Notes: a model not told the origin generated them from the letters alone. A stretch of DNA of 64,000 nt from CAYYMH01 sp964472785 (GCA_964472785.1 CAYYMH010000015.1:1-64000); one strand, 5' to 3'; positions 17,419 through 24,813 are shown, counted from the stretch's first letter. Made by a program: numbers and translations.

Positions 17419-18219
17419 TTATTTTTCTTCATTCATGGATTTCAGATGTTGTAATTTTCCATCGACACTAAGTACGTGCTCTTCTATTAGTAAATCCATT
17501 CTGCCGGACATGTTTACAGCCTGTTCCGCAATCATTGTTAAACCGCCACAGCAGGGCACTAACATCCGTACAATAATGACTTTCGGGATTGTGGGTTCCT
17601 TGAAAATCTCTCCTAATTTTCTTGCATAATTTCGGGTGTCATCTAATTTGGGGCAGCCGACTACCACACTGCGTCCCCGTAAATACCGCCAGTGAATATC
17701 TGCTGATGCTAACGGACCACAGGTGCTTATAATGACCAACTCTTTATTTTTAAAAAACGGAGCACCAGGCTGCACCAGATGCAGTTGCACAGGCCATTGT
17801 CCCAGCTCTGACGGAATGGCTTGACAATTCTGTTCCGCGTCTTCTGTTACCGTTTCAGCCGTAGTTTTCAATTCCCGACTCCGCGATCCCGGACAGCCAA
17901 GGTGAATCTGTTCTTCCTGCTGCTCTGCCTCATGCTTTTGTTGCGCTTCTTCCATCCGCCAGACTGCTTCAATCCCTTGAGATTCTAACAGATGTTTTTT
18001 GGTTGCTTCTTCATCAAAGGGAACCGTCTCTCGCTTCTGAATCGTTAACGCGCCCGTGGGGCATGTTCCGATGCAATCGCCAAACCCGTCACAAAAATTC
18101 TCCTTGACTAATTTGGCTTTGCCGTCAACTAACTGCAATGCGCCTTCAGAACAGCCAACGATACAATTACCGCAGCCATCACACAAATCTTCATTAATTT
18201 TGATAATATCTCTTTTCAT
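17419..18219 (-). CDS. 2[4Fe-4S] ferredoxin-type protein with a cysteine-rich C-terminal domain
   Basis: A 266-residue protein. Two ferredoxin CxxCxxCxxxC motifs are clear at about 14-27 (CDGCGNCIVGC) and in the second repeat (CDGFGDCIGTC), where one Cys position is Phe (CDGFGDC), so the second cluster may be incomplete. A linker rich in Glu and Gln follows. The C-terminal region has scattered cysteines (STCGPLAS, VVGCPKL, VPCCGGL) seen in many anaerobe ferredoxin-like proteins of unknown function. GGAG lies 8 bases before the ATG. Its role is probably electron transfer or sensing during anaerobic metabolism. Confidence 0.75.
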   Translation of the reverse strand: MKRDIIKINEDLCDGCGNCIVGCSEGALQLVDGKAKLVKENFCDGFGDCIGTCPTGALTIQKRETVPFDEEATKKHLLESQGIEAVWRMEEAQQKHEAEQQEEQIHLGCPGSRSRELKTTAETVTEDAEQNCQAIPSELGQWPVQLHLVQPGAPFFKNKELVIISTCGPLASADIHWRYLRGRSVVVGCPKLDDTRNYARKLGEIFKEPTIPKVIIVRMLVPCCGGLTMIAEQAVNMSGRMDLLIEEHVLSVDGKLQHLKSMNEEK

Positions 18220-18272
18220 TTGTTTTTCTCCACTTTTTTAAACTAAATTATTCGTGAATTATATTATTAGCA

Positions 18273-18311
18273 AAAATAACTTGCTGTTAAATAATTAGTT
18301 AAAGTTATTTT
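18273..18311. promoter_or_regulatory. 10-bp inverted repeat upstream of the ferredoxin-type gene
   Basis: AAAATAACTT at 18273-18282 and AAGTTATTTT at 18302-18311 are perfect inverted repeats 19 bases apart, between 54 and 92 bases upstream of the start at 18219. They may form an operator or mRNA hairpin. No regulator can be named. Confidence 0.3.
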
Positions 18312-18323
18312 GTTGTTACTGTT

Positions 18324-18430
18324 GAGCCACGAAATCCCGAAGACACAAAGAAAAGCAGAGAAGATTGTTAGAATATTTTTACAGATGTATTTCTTTGTGT
18401 AACTTTGAGTATTAGCGTCTTTGTGGCAAA
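18324..18430. repeat. inverted pair of dispersed GCCACGAAG/GACACAAAG-type sequences
   Basis: The left arm at 18324-18353 contains GCCACG and GACACAAAGAA. The right arm at 18391-18430 contains the reverse-complement form (TTCTTTGTGT, then GTCTTTGTGGC). A related single copy lies after the symporter at 15316. No open frame or transposase is inside. Confidence 0.5.
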
Positions 18431-18482
18431 GAAAATACTCTGAATAATTACATTTTATTTTTAACCTCATTTTGAAAATTTA

Positions 18483-18555
18483 TGGCAGAATGATTTCTCG
18501 GCGGAATAATTAATTTTATAAAAATCAATCATTTTGCCGATTAGTTATTTTGCCA
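18483..18555. repeat. mirrored array of four 16-base GGCRGAAT-type units
   Basis: Two tandem 16-mers on the plus strand (18483-18498 beginning TGGCAGAATGATT; 18499-18514 beginning CGGCGGAATAATT) are followed by a 9-base centre. Two more on the minus strand follow (18524-18539 ending TTTTGCCG; 18540-18555 ending TTTTGCCA). Paired across the centre, the halves match at 23 of 32 positions, and most mismatches are transitions that would still allow G-U pairs. It is a 73-base near-palindrome with no coding content. Confidence 0.65.
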
Positions 18556-18662
18556 CAAAATATTACTTTGAATTACTCAGGTTAAAGAATATCTTTTATT
18601 TTACATTCGAGCTCTGTAATATCGGATTTCAGCTTTTTTAAATACTGTGTTAAGATAAACAT

Positions 18663-18694
18663 AATTGTGCGGATAACAATTGACTAAAGTCAAT
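18663..18694. promoter_or_regulatory. two adjacent palindromes, one of Crp/Fnr type
   Basis: ATTGACT-AA-AGTCAAT (18679-18694) is a perfect 7-bp-arm palindrome with the TTGAC-N4-GTCAA layout of Crp/Fnr-family sites. It abuts a second palindrome AATTGT-N7-ACAATT (18663-18681), which by eye resembles a lac operator lacking two central bases. They sit about 175-205 bases upstream of the predicted start of RAMP transcription. A Crp/Fnr regulator is encoded 9 kb away at 27656. Confidence 0.4.
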
Positions 18695-18802
18695 CTCTTC
18701 AAAAAAAACATTTCAGTTATAACATTCACATTTTAAGCGCAATCTGTCCTCTTCAATCAAAATTAGGTAAATCTTTTAGTTGTATATTATATTAAAATCA
18801 CA

Positions 18803-18869
18803 TGTCACTACTTTTATATTTCTATATTTATTCTTGACTTTATAAATAATATATTTTATATTAGTGACA
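18803..18869. promoter_or_regulatory. promoter of the RAMP operon flanked by an inverted repeat
   Basis: TTGACT at 18834-18839 and TATATT at 18857-18862 with a 17-base spacer make a good sigma70 promoter on the plus strand. Perfect inverted 8-mers TGTCACTA (18803-18810) and TAGTGACA (18862-18869) bracket it. The right copy covers the expected transcription start. This is the geometry of a repressor pair or looping operator. The ATG at 18929 follows a GAGGT site at 18920-18924. Confidence 0.55.
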
Positions 18870-18928
18870 CAAAGCCCATTATTTTACAATCATACTAACC
18901 AATTCTAACTAACATATACGAGGTAGCA

Positions 18929-21900
18929 ATGATTCTAAAAGGAAAGCTTTACGCCGAATCTCCAATCTATCGGGGCAATGCCCGTAAAACATTGTTCACG
19001 AGAGACAATGACGGTACACAGCGTCTGGTTTCATTAGCTGGTGAAATAGCTGGCACCGCTCAATCATTGATGGATGCTTTTATTGGTCAATCTAAAAATG
19101 GTAAAAATATCGGGCTGTTAAATGAATTATGGAATCGATTGTACAGGTCGCCCTTGCCAAAAGATTTAATTACCAAAGTTGAATGTAAAATGAATCGCGA
19201 ATGCTATCCCAACAACAATTTTTTCGATCTTCGCATGGGCATTAAATTAGATGAAGATCGGTGGGCAGCAGAGTCAAACGCGAATTATAAAATGGAAACA
19301 TTATTCAAAAACTCCTATTTTGATTTCACGCTATATATAAACGATAGACTCCTTAAACAGAATGACAATGAATCAAAACTTTATTATTTATTGGATGAGT
19401 TGCGAGCAGGCCGTTTTTATTTTGGTGCGGGAAAAAACAAAGGACTGGGAAAATGTCGTTTAGAAATGGAAATTCCCTTTTCATCGGACAAAAACTTTTC
19501 AGAAATCAATCCGAAAGCAAATCATCTGTTCATCCATTTATGTATTAATGCAATGAACCCGATCCTTGTCGGTTGGAATTGGGGAAAAATTGACCCGGAG
19601 ATTCCAGCTTTTGCTGCCATTGAAGGAAAACAACTCATTATGGCGATGCGAAATCTTCCCGCTCCTTTGAAAATGAGATTAGAAATGACAATTGGAGGGC
19701 CTATTCTCGATCCTGAAGATTGGAAAAAAAAGTTCGCCGATTTTCTGCCTCGCCTGATTGCTATTTATTTACAGGAAATTTCCTTGAAACAAGGGGATTT
19801 CTGGATACTGCCACAAAAAGCGATTAAAAAACTATCAACAGGCAAATTCCCGTTATCAAAAAAAGTATTGAGCAGCCTGGAACCATTTTGTGACCAACCC
19901 TTCTCGAGCCAGGAAGAAGCTGAAGAAAAATTCAAACAGGTGATGGGTAAAAAAGCGAATTTGATTAGCCGAGTGATGGAACAAATCGAAAAGCAGTCGC
20001 TTTCAAATGAAAAATTTGATAATGAGGCCTGGCTCGAAATCGCCGCTGATTTAGGCCTGCCCAAAAATCTCACCAAGACACTCGAGAGCAGCATCAATGA
20101 CGAGGATGCATTGATGGGAATCCTCAAACCCGAATGTGATAAAATTTTACCTCAAATTTATCAAACAATTGATCAGCAAATAAAACTTCTTCAGAGTGAT
20201 GCATGGATCGATATGGAGATCAGCAATCGTGAAGATCACGTCAAAATTAAAACCTTGATTTTAAATCAGCAGATCACAGAATCAGATTGGCACAGGAAAG
20301 ATTTCATCCCGGAAGGGATCAAAGCACCTGCATGGAAGGAATTTCTCAGCTCTCATTCAAACGTCAATTTTCGTCATTTGGCAAATGAACGAAATTTACG
20401 GAAGAGCATCACGAACGATCAAAATCACATTAATTTTTTAAAAACTTATCGTAATCGAACACGGCAGGAATTAGCACAGCCATTCAATACCGACTTTCGG
20501 CCTGGCGGTCCTTTTAATCGAGAGATTTCAAAAAAATATGGCAAGCCGTTTGATACTTTATTTATGCGCATGTTGTCCTGGAAACCATCATCCAGAGAGG
20601 GAGAATGGGAAATATATATTCCGGGCAGTACAATCAAAGGCGCTTTTCGGAAACGTGCTTCTCAAATTTTAAAAACATTGTGGGGTGAAAATTCAAAAAC
20701 AAGTGACATCTTAGACAAGTTGTTTGGAACAATGGGAAAACGAGGTATTATCTTTTTCTCCGACGCATATTTGCAAGTACCTGAAGTGCCTAACTCGGTC
20801 TGGTGTTCAATGGATGGTGTACGTATGGATGCCGCCACCGGTAAACCGATCGAAGAAGCAAAGTCAGATTACTTGTTTGCCTGCGGCGAAAATCTTTCGT
20901 TTCAACTAAAATTGGAACTGCAGGATCTTCGAGAACATGACCTGGAAACAATTTCCATCTTGAGTCATCTCCTGTTGGATTTTCATCGGGGAGACATACC
21001 CCTGGGTGGTGAAAAAACAAATGGGTTTGGCTGGTCTCAGGCTGAAATTACCAAAATCAAATGGCTGTCGATAAAAAATAACGAGGTAAGTAAAAAGCTT
21101 TTTGGTGAAAAAACTTATAAAAAACAAGGTCTCTGGGATGAGTTGACCTTAACAGCAGAAGACGCCTTAAAAGTTATAAAATCTGCCGAATCGATCAAAA
21201 CAGATATGGATCGAATTCCCAAAACGCCGCCGAAGGCCAATCAAGGATTTATTTCCCATCGGTACTTTGGCGGTTTGTGTGGAACGCTGTCTCTGAAAGG
21301 CGAAATTTTGACACCGACACATATCAAAGAAAGCGGGGAACCTTCATTTCGTTCCATATTTGAAGGTGAACATATCAACGGCTGGGATTTCTTTTCCATT
21401 AATTCTCCAGATAATTCTTTCAGAAAGGACGACAGAACATACGCGCTACCGAGCAAATCCGTTCGGGGAATGATTCGACAGATTTATGCAATTGCTACAG
21501 AATCAGCAGAAGAAAGCAAGGACATCAGCCAATTAAATCCAGCCGATAGCTTATTCGGATGGGTAGGATCGGGTCCCAATCAGGCAATCGCGGCACGATT
21601 ATCCTTTGATTTTGCAGTTTTTGAGAGTCCTCAATTCAGTTGGTTCAAAATTCCTTATCCCTATGGAAACTGGCAATTTGAAAACGGTGAGTGGAAAAAT
21701 GTCCCTCAAGCCCAGGCCAAAATATCACTTATTGCAGATAAATGGCGCTATTTTCCAAACACTCCTTTAGCGCCTAACGTCGAAAAACTGGATGCTTTCG
21801 AACCCGATTCAGTTAAAGCCAAATATTTCAGAGCAATTTTGCCCGGCTCTCACGCTCGGCTTAACATTCGATTCTGGAATTTAACAGAAAAAGAACTTCA

Positions 21901-22150
21901 GCGTTTGATCTGGTGTTTTGTTTTGGAAGCAGGATTAGCGCATAAAATTGGCAACAGCCGTTATCTCGGTTTTGGTAGTTTGCGGTTCAAATTGTCAGAG
22001 AACAGTTACCTCATTGATTGGAAAAATCGTTATTCGGATGAATCTGACAATAGTTGGCGTAAACCTATTTCTGCGGAGGACTGGATAAATCTTGATGTAA
22101 TCGAAAACCAGGAACAGCTTCGAAAGGCGCTGAATGCTGACCAAATTTGA
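18929..22150 (+). CDS. multi-RAMP (Cas7-like) fusion protein
   Basis: A 1073-residue protein built from RAMP (RRM-like) domains of the type III CRISPR kind. Domain A (about 1-185) ends in the glycine loop FGAGKNKGLGKCRL (165-178). Residues 195-270 may be part of another RAMP fold. Residues 270-505 are mostly helical and unrecognised. Domain B (about 505-715) is Csm3/Csx10-like: IPGSTIKGAFRKRA (564-577), MGKRGIIFFSDAYL (602-615), VRMDAATG, and glycine loop LGGEKTNGFG (692-701). Domain C (about 770-1030) resembles the TIGR03986 type III RAMP group: LPSKSVRGMIR (840-850), NPADSLFGWVG (870-880), and IGNSRYLGFGSLRF (1007-1020). No HD, GGDD or other nuclease domain is visible. It overlaps the next gene by 17 bases. 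It probably forms the backbone of an RNA-guided complex, but guide and target are inferred only. Confidence 0.75.
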   Translation: MILKGKLYAESPIYRGNARKTLFTRDNDGTQRLVSLAGEIAGTAQSLMDAFIGQSKNGKNIGLLNELWNRLYRSPLPKDLITKVECKMNRECYPNNNFFDLRMGIKLDEDRWAAESNANYKMETLFKNSYFDFTLYINDRLLKQNDNESKLYYLLDELRAGRFYFGAGKNKGLGKCRLEMEIPFSSDKNFSEINPKANHLFIHLCINAMNPILVGWNWGKIDPEIPAFAAIEGKQLIMAMRNLPAPLKMRLEMTIGGPILDPEDWKKKFADFLPRLIAIYLQEISLKQGDFWILPQKAIKKLSTGKFPLSKKVLSSLEPFCDQPFSSQEEAEEKFKQVMGKKANLISRVMEQIEKQSLSNEKFDNEAWLEIAADLGLPKNLTKTLESSINDEDALMGILKPECDKILPQIYQTIDQQIKLLQSDAWIDMEISNREDHVKIKTLILNQQITESDWHRKDFIPEGIKAPAWKEFLSSHSNVNFRHLANERNLRKSITNDQNHINFLKTYRNRTRQELAQPFNTDFRPGGPFNREISKKYGKPFDTLFMRMLSWKPSSREGEWEIYIPGSTIKGAFRKRASQILKTLWGENSKTSDILDKLFGTMGKRGIIFFSDAYLQVPEVPNSVWCSMDGVRMDAATGKPIEEAKSDYLFACGENLSFQLKLELQDLREHDLETISILSHLLLDFHRGDIPLGGEKTNGFGWSQAEITKIKWLSIKNNEVSKKLFGEKTYKKQGLWDELTLTAEDALKVIKSAESIKTDMDRIPKTPPKANQGFISHRYFGGLCGTLSLKGEILTPTHIKESGEPSFRSIFEGEHINGWDFFSINSPDNSFRKDDRTYALPSKSVRGMIRQIYAIATESAEESKDISQLNPADSLFGWVGSGPNQAIAARLSFDFAVFESPQFSWFKIPYPYGNWQFENGEWKNVPQAQAKISLIADKWRYFPNTPLAPNVEKLDAFEPDSVKAKYFRAILPGSHARLNIRFWNLTEKELQRLIWCFVLEAGLAHKIGNSRYLGFGSLRFKLSENSYLIDWKNRYSDESDNSWRKPISAEDWINLDVIENQEQLRKALNADQI

Positions 22151-23018
22151 TTGGTTAAGAAGATGTGAAACTGGCGCTGAATTATTATCTCTTTTGGATC
22201 AGTTTGAAAAAGAACCAAATAAAAATCCATCAAAAGAGATACTTGGCGGTCCCTACTCAGCGATTGGGAATTTGTGTCATCGATGCAAAATCTATAAGTC
22301 AGCATCCATAAACGAAAAAACTTATCGATTTTGTCATTCCTGTCTAAAAATTCTCCTCTCAAAAAAAAAATATAGCACCATGTCACAACATGCGATTATT
22401 TTGTGGGGATTTGTCAGTCGAATACCTGAATATTTAAAGAAACGAAATAGCAGCCGTTACTTTTACGGAAGTTATTTATACGATGACCAGCGCTTTTTAG
22501 CGGCTATGCATCAAAAATATTTGCGGGAATGGTTACAAGGTCTGATCTTGTACTGTGGATATCAGACAAACGGACTAATCCAAATATTTCCATCACTCGG
22601 GGAGCTCCGCAATTTAAATATGGGAGATTATTTGACCTGGGCTATTCATCATGAGGCAACGCTGTCCATGGATCAATTGCGTGTCCGCTTTTATACTTCT
22701 GCACACCAATTAATCGACCCGAGCAAACGAGACCGGCATGGCTTGTTGACCTTTTATCTTCCTGAATTTATCAGCATGTTAGAAATGGCGGAAATATTTC
22801 GAGCGAACCTTCTACCCGATCAACAAAAGTCATTGTATAAATTATTGCTGATCGAAAATTCATCAGAGGAACAGTTCTTATGGGGACGCTTTCTGGGACA
22901 GATTTCTCAGAAGGCGAAAGACATGCTCAGCTCATGGAACATCAGACAGTGGAATAAACAGCAGATTAAATTTTTTTTTCAACTAATAAAATATGCTATC
23001 TTGCCTAAATCAAATTGA
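22134..23018 (+). CDS. zinc-ribbon protein of the RAMP operon, unknown function
   Basis: A 294-residue protein I do not recognise. It has one clear feature, a four-cysteine zinc ribbon C48-x2-C51-x15-C67-x2-C70 near the N-terminus. The remainder (about 80-294) is alpha-helical by composition with many aromatic residues. It overlaps the RAMP gene upstream by 17 bases and the Cas6-like gene downstream by 26 bases, so it is translationally coupled to both and is probably a subunit of the same complex. A zinc ribbon is also found inside Cas10, but there is no palm-domain GGDD or HD motif here. A shrunken large-subunit substitute is one possibility, not shown by sequence. Confidence 0.6.
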   Translation: MLTKFDWLRRCETGAELLSLLDQFEKEPNKNPSKEILGGPYSAIGNLCHRCKIYKSASINEKTYRFCHSCLKILLSKKKYSTMSQHAIILWGFVSRIPEYLKKRNSSRYFYGSYLYDDQRFLAAMHQKYLREWLQGLILYCGYQTNGLIQIFPSLGELRNLNMGDYLTWAIHHEATLSMDQLRVRFYTSAHQLIDPSKRDRHGLLTFYLPEFISMLEMAEIFRANLLPDQQKSLYKLLLIENSSEEQFLWGRFLGQISQKAKDMLSSWNIRQWNKQQIKFFFQLIKYAILPKSN

Positions 23019-24015
23019 TTTTATCCGTTATCTGATTATTTTACGGGTCAACAGTTCCGTCGCTTTTTTACCACGTTTTTTTGCCCTGGATATTTCCAAT
23101 GTTCTGGGCTCGATAATTTCAGACCGTTTGCCAACATCCGAAAAAAAAGCCTGGCGGAAATCACTTTCTCCATTGTCTGAAACCATCAAAAAAATTGCCT
23201 CAAAAAAAGCTGACAAAAAATCATTTATTATTCCGAATTCGGCCTGGCCTTTGAACGCGATCATTTTCGCCTATCCGGCAAAACGCACCTTTGGCAGAGA
23301 TGAATTGGTTTTTTGGGAGCTCAAACTTTTCAGAGAGCACGCGGATCATGGACTTTTTCTGGAAGTCATTCTTCCGGCATTAGAAGAAGCGAGCCGTCCG
23401 ACAAACAACCCATGGAAAGAACGAAACAGAATTTGGGGTAATTTCGACATTCAGCATATCTATGTCGCCCGGGGTATGCAGTGGGAACCCCTTGTTTCAG
23501 ATGGCAAATTAGATCTACGATGTCGAATAAATGCTCATCAATGGCGCGAAGGTTTGGATTTACAAACAAAGATAAGAAAACAATTTAAGTTTTTAAAATG
23601 GATAACGCCATTTGACTTGAGTCATTATCTGAACAGCTATTTAAAGTTAGGCTATCCGGATGAAAAGGAAAAAATGAAATTTTGCAAAGCCCCCCCAATG
23701 TCATTAATAATGCATAGCCTGATCAAAAGACTTTACGAAATGCTATCTGATGATTCAAATATAAGTGATGATATGGAACAAATATTTAATGCGAGTGATT
23801 GTTCTCAATTGGCAAAAGCATTCAACTGTTCTTTAAATCTTAAAATTAAAAACAAACAATTAAAAAAAGTGCCCATGACCTGGCCTGCAAATCAGATTGG
23901 CATTCAGCAATTTTCTTCTATTCCTAAAAATTTAATTCCTTTTCTGGAATTAGCATCTATTTTCCATCTTGGTAATTATTCACATTATGGGTGCGGGACG
24001 TTTGAGGTACGATAG
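22993..24015 (+). CDS. Cas6-like RAMP protein
   Basis: A 340-residue protein with the architecture of Cas6 (PF10040-type) precrRNA endoribonucleases. The first half has FIIPNSAWPLNAI followed by FGRDELVFWELKLF (about 78-113). A region GNFDIQHIYVARG comes next (149-161), and the second half has KWITPFDLSHYL. At the C-terminus LELASIFHLGNYSHYGCGTFEV (about 318-339) is the typical Cas6 glycine-rich loop. A catalytic His cannot be assigned with confidence. It overlaps the zinc-ribbon gene. No CRISPR repeat is present within this window, so its RNA substrate is unknown: perhaps an array elsewhere, or a non-CRISPR RNA. Confidence 0.65.
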   Translation: MLSCLNQIDFIRYLIILRVNSSVAFLPRFFALDISNVLGSIISDRLPTSEKKAWRKSLSPLSETIKKIASKKADKKSFIIPNSAWPLNAIIFAYPAKRTFGRDELVFWELKLFREHADHGLFLEVILPALEEASRPTNNPWKERNRIWGNFDIQHIYVARGMQWEPLVSDGKLDLRCRINAHQWREGLDLQTKIRKQFKFLKWITPFDLSHYLNSYLKLGYPDEKEKMKFCKAPPMSLIMHSLIKRLYEMLSDDSNISDDMEQIFNASDCSQLAKAFNCSLNLKIKNKQLKKVPMTWPANQIGIQQFSSIPKNLIPFLELASIFHLGNYSHYGCGTFEVR

Positions 24016-24086
24016 CAGACGAAAGAGAAGAACATAAACTGTTTATAAGAATCTATCATCAGGACAGTTATCAGATTAAAAAACAT

Positions 24087-24140
24087 TCAATTACAGAACG
24101 ATCTCCGTCTCAACTGCTGCAATTTCAGAATCAAAATTTT
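24087..24140 (-). pseudogene. remnant of the 3' end of a Crp/Fnr regulator gene
   Basis: On the minus strand this stretch reads KILILKLQQLRRRSFCN and a stop. It matches the last residues of the intact Crp/Fnr gene at 27656-28324 (KILILKLRLLKSFC). The DNA matches at 24 of 26 aligned bases (24116-24140 region). Stops occur in this frame immediately upstream, so only the tail survives. It lies between the RAMP operon and the His-rich gene pair and points to a past duplication and deletion. Confidence 0.45.
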
Positions 24141-24142
24141 AC

Positions 24143-24171
24143 TTGACATTAATGGATATTTTTCTTACTTT
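24143..24171 (+). promoter_or_regulatory. candidate sigma70 promoter for the His-rich protein pair
   Basis: TTGACA (24143-24148, perfect -35) and TACTTT (24166-24171, weak -10) have 17-base spacing. They lie about 23 bases before the ATG at 24194, so the leader would be short. This also argues against a start upstream of 24194. Confidence 0.4.
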
Positions 24172-24193
24172 CATCTTCAAAATTGAGGAGTAC

Positions 24194-24580
24194 ATGATAA
24201 AATCCAGCGGGAAAATAACTCTAATCATCGTTACATTAATATTATTTGCCTTTCTTGGGGCGAATTTTAATGTTTTCTATTTTTCCCATTGGCATATTGA
24301 TGAAAATGGAAATATCATTGTTCACGCACATCCCTACAAAAAAACGGATCAGAGCAGCCAGCAGACCACTTCTCATTCACATTCGAAATCAGAATTCGTT
24401 CTTCTCGCCCTGATTTATAACATTTTAACCCTGTTTTCGTTTTTGCTATTTATTTTTGTTTCTCTATTAAAGCTAAATCAAAATCTAAAAGTAATACTCT
24501 CATATCATTGGAACCCCTCTACCTTTTTCTCGAAACATATTCTTAGACGTGGCCCGCCGTCTATGCTCCATTTTGCCTAA
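24194..24580 (+). CDS. His-rich two-TM protein with HAHPY motif (paralogue A)
   Basis: A 128-residue protein from the ATG at 24194, which has GAGGAG just upstream at 24185-24190. A first membrane segment (about 8-28) leads into an extracytoplasmic His-rich loop: SHWHIDENGNIIVHAHPYKK (about 32-51), then SHSHSKSEF. A second membrane segment (about 71-93) and a short tail RGPPSMLHF follow. The clustered histidines suggest metal-ion binding in the periplasm. A paralogue follows at 24814, and a TonB receptor and a copper-type ATPase are nearby, so a metal-acquisition or sensing role is inferred. I do not know a named family. Confidence 0.6.
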   Translation: MIKSSGKITLIIVTLILFAFLGANFNVFYFSHWHIDENGNIIVHAHPYKKTDQSSQQTTSHSHSKSEFVLLALIYNILTLFSFLLFIFVSLLKLNQNLKVILSYHWNPSTFFSKHILRRGPPSMLHFA

Positions 24581-24813
24581 TTTACAATAAACAACCCAAC
24601 AGCCTAACTATTCTTGAATCAAAACAATTGCTTGTATAAGGTATAATCCTTATAAACAATCGATTAAATTTTATATCAGGAAATGTATTTTTTGCCTTTC
24701 CGTATTTTTCAGGATAGAAGCATTCGGCTTACTGCATTTAAAAATTATTTTAAATTTGCAAACAAAATTTTTAAATCTCGACTTTTTCAATTTATTGATG
24801 AGGAAATTATTTG

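Noticed and set aside
18267..18470. Short reverse-strand open frame of 67 codons
   Set aside because: It lies across the dispersed inverted repeat, lacks a ribosome-binding site and has no recognisable domain.
18661..18685. Possible vector or lac-operator contamination
   Set aside because: The match to the lac operator lacks two central bases and no other lac or vector sequence is nearby; the surroundings are native-looking AT-rich DNA. Kept only as a palindrome.
18220..18928. CRISPR array feeding the RAMP operon
   Set aside because: The repeats in this spacer are mirrored or single and do not recur at regular spacing with variable spacers; no direct-repeat series is present here or after 24015.
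22134..23018. Reading the zinc-ribbon protein as a true Cas10
   Set aside because: It is under 300 residues and has no HD or GGDD motif; only a zinc ribbon is shared, which is too common to support the call.
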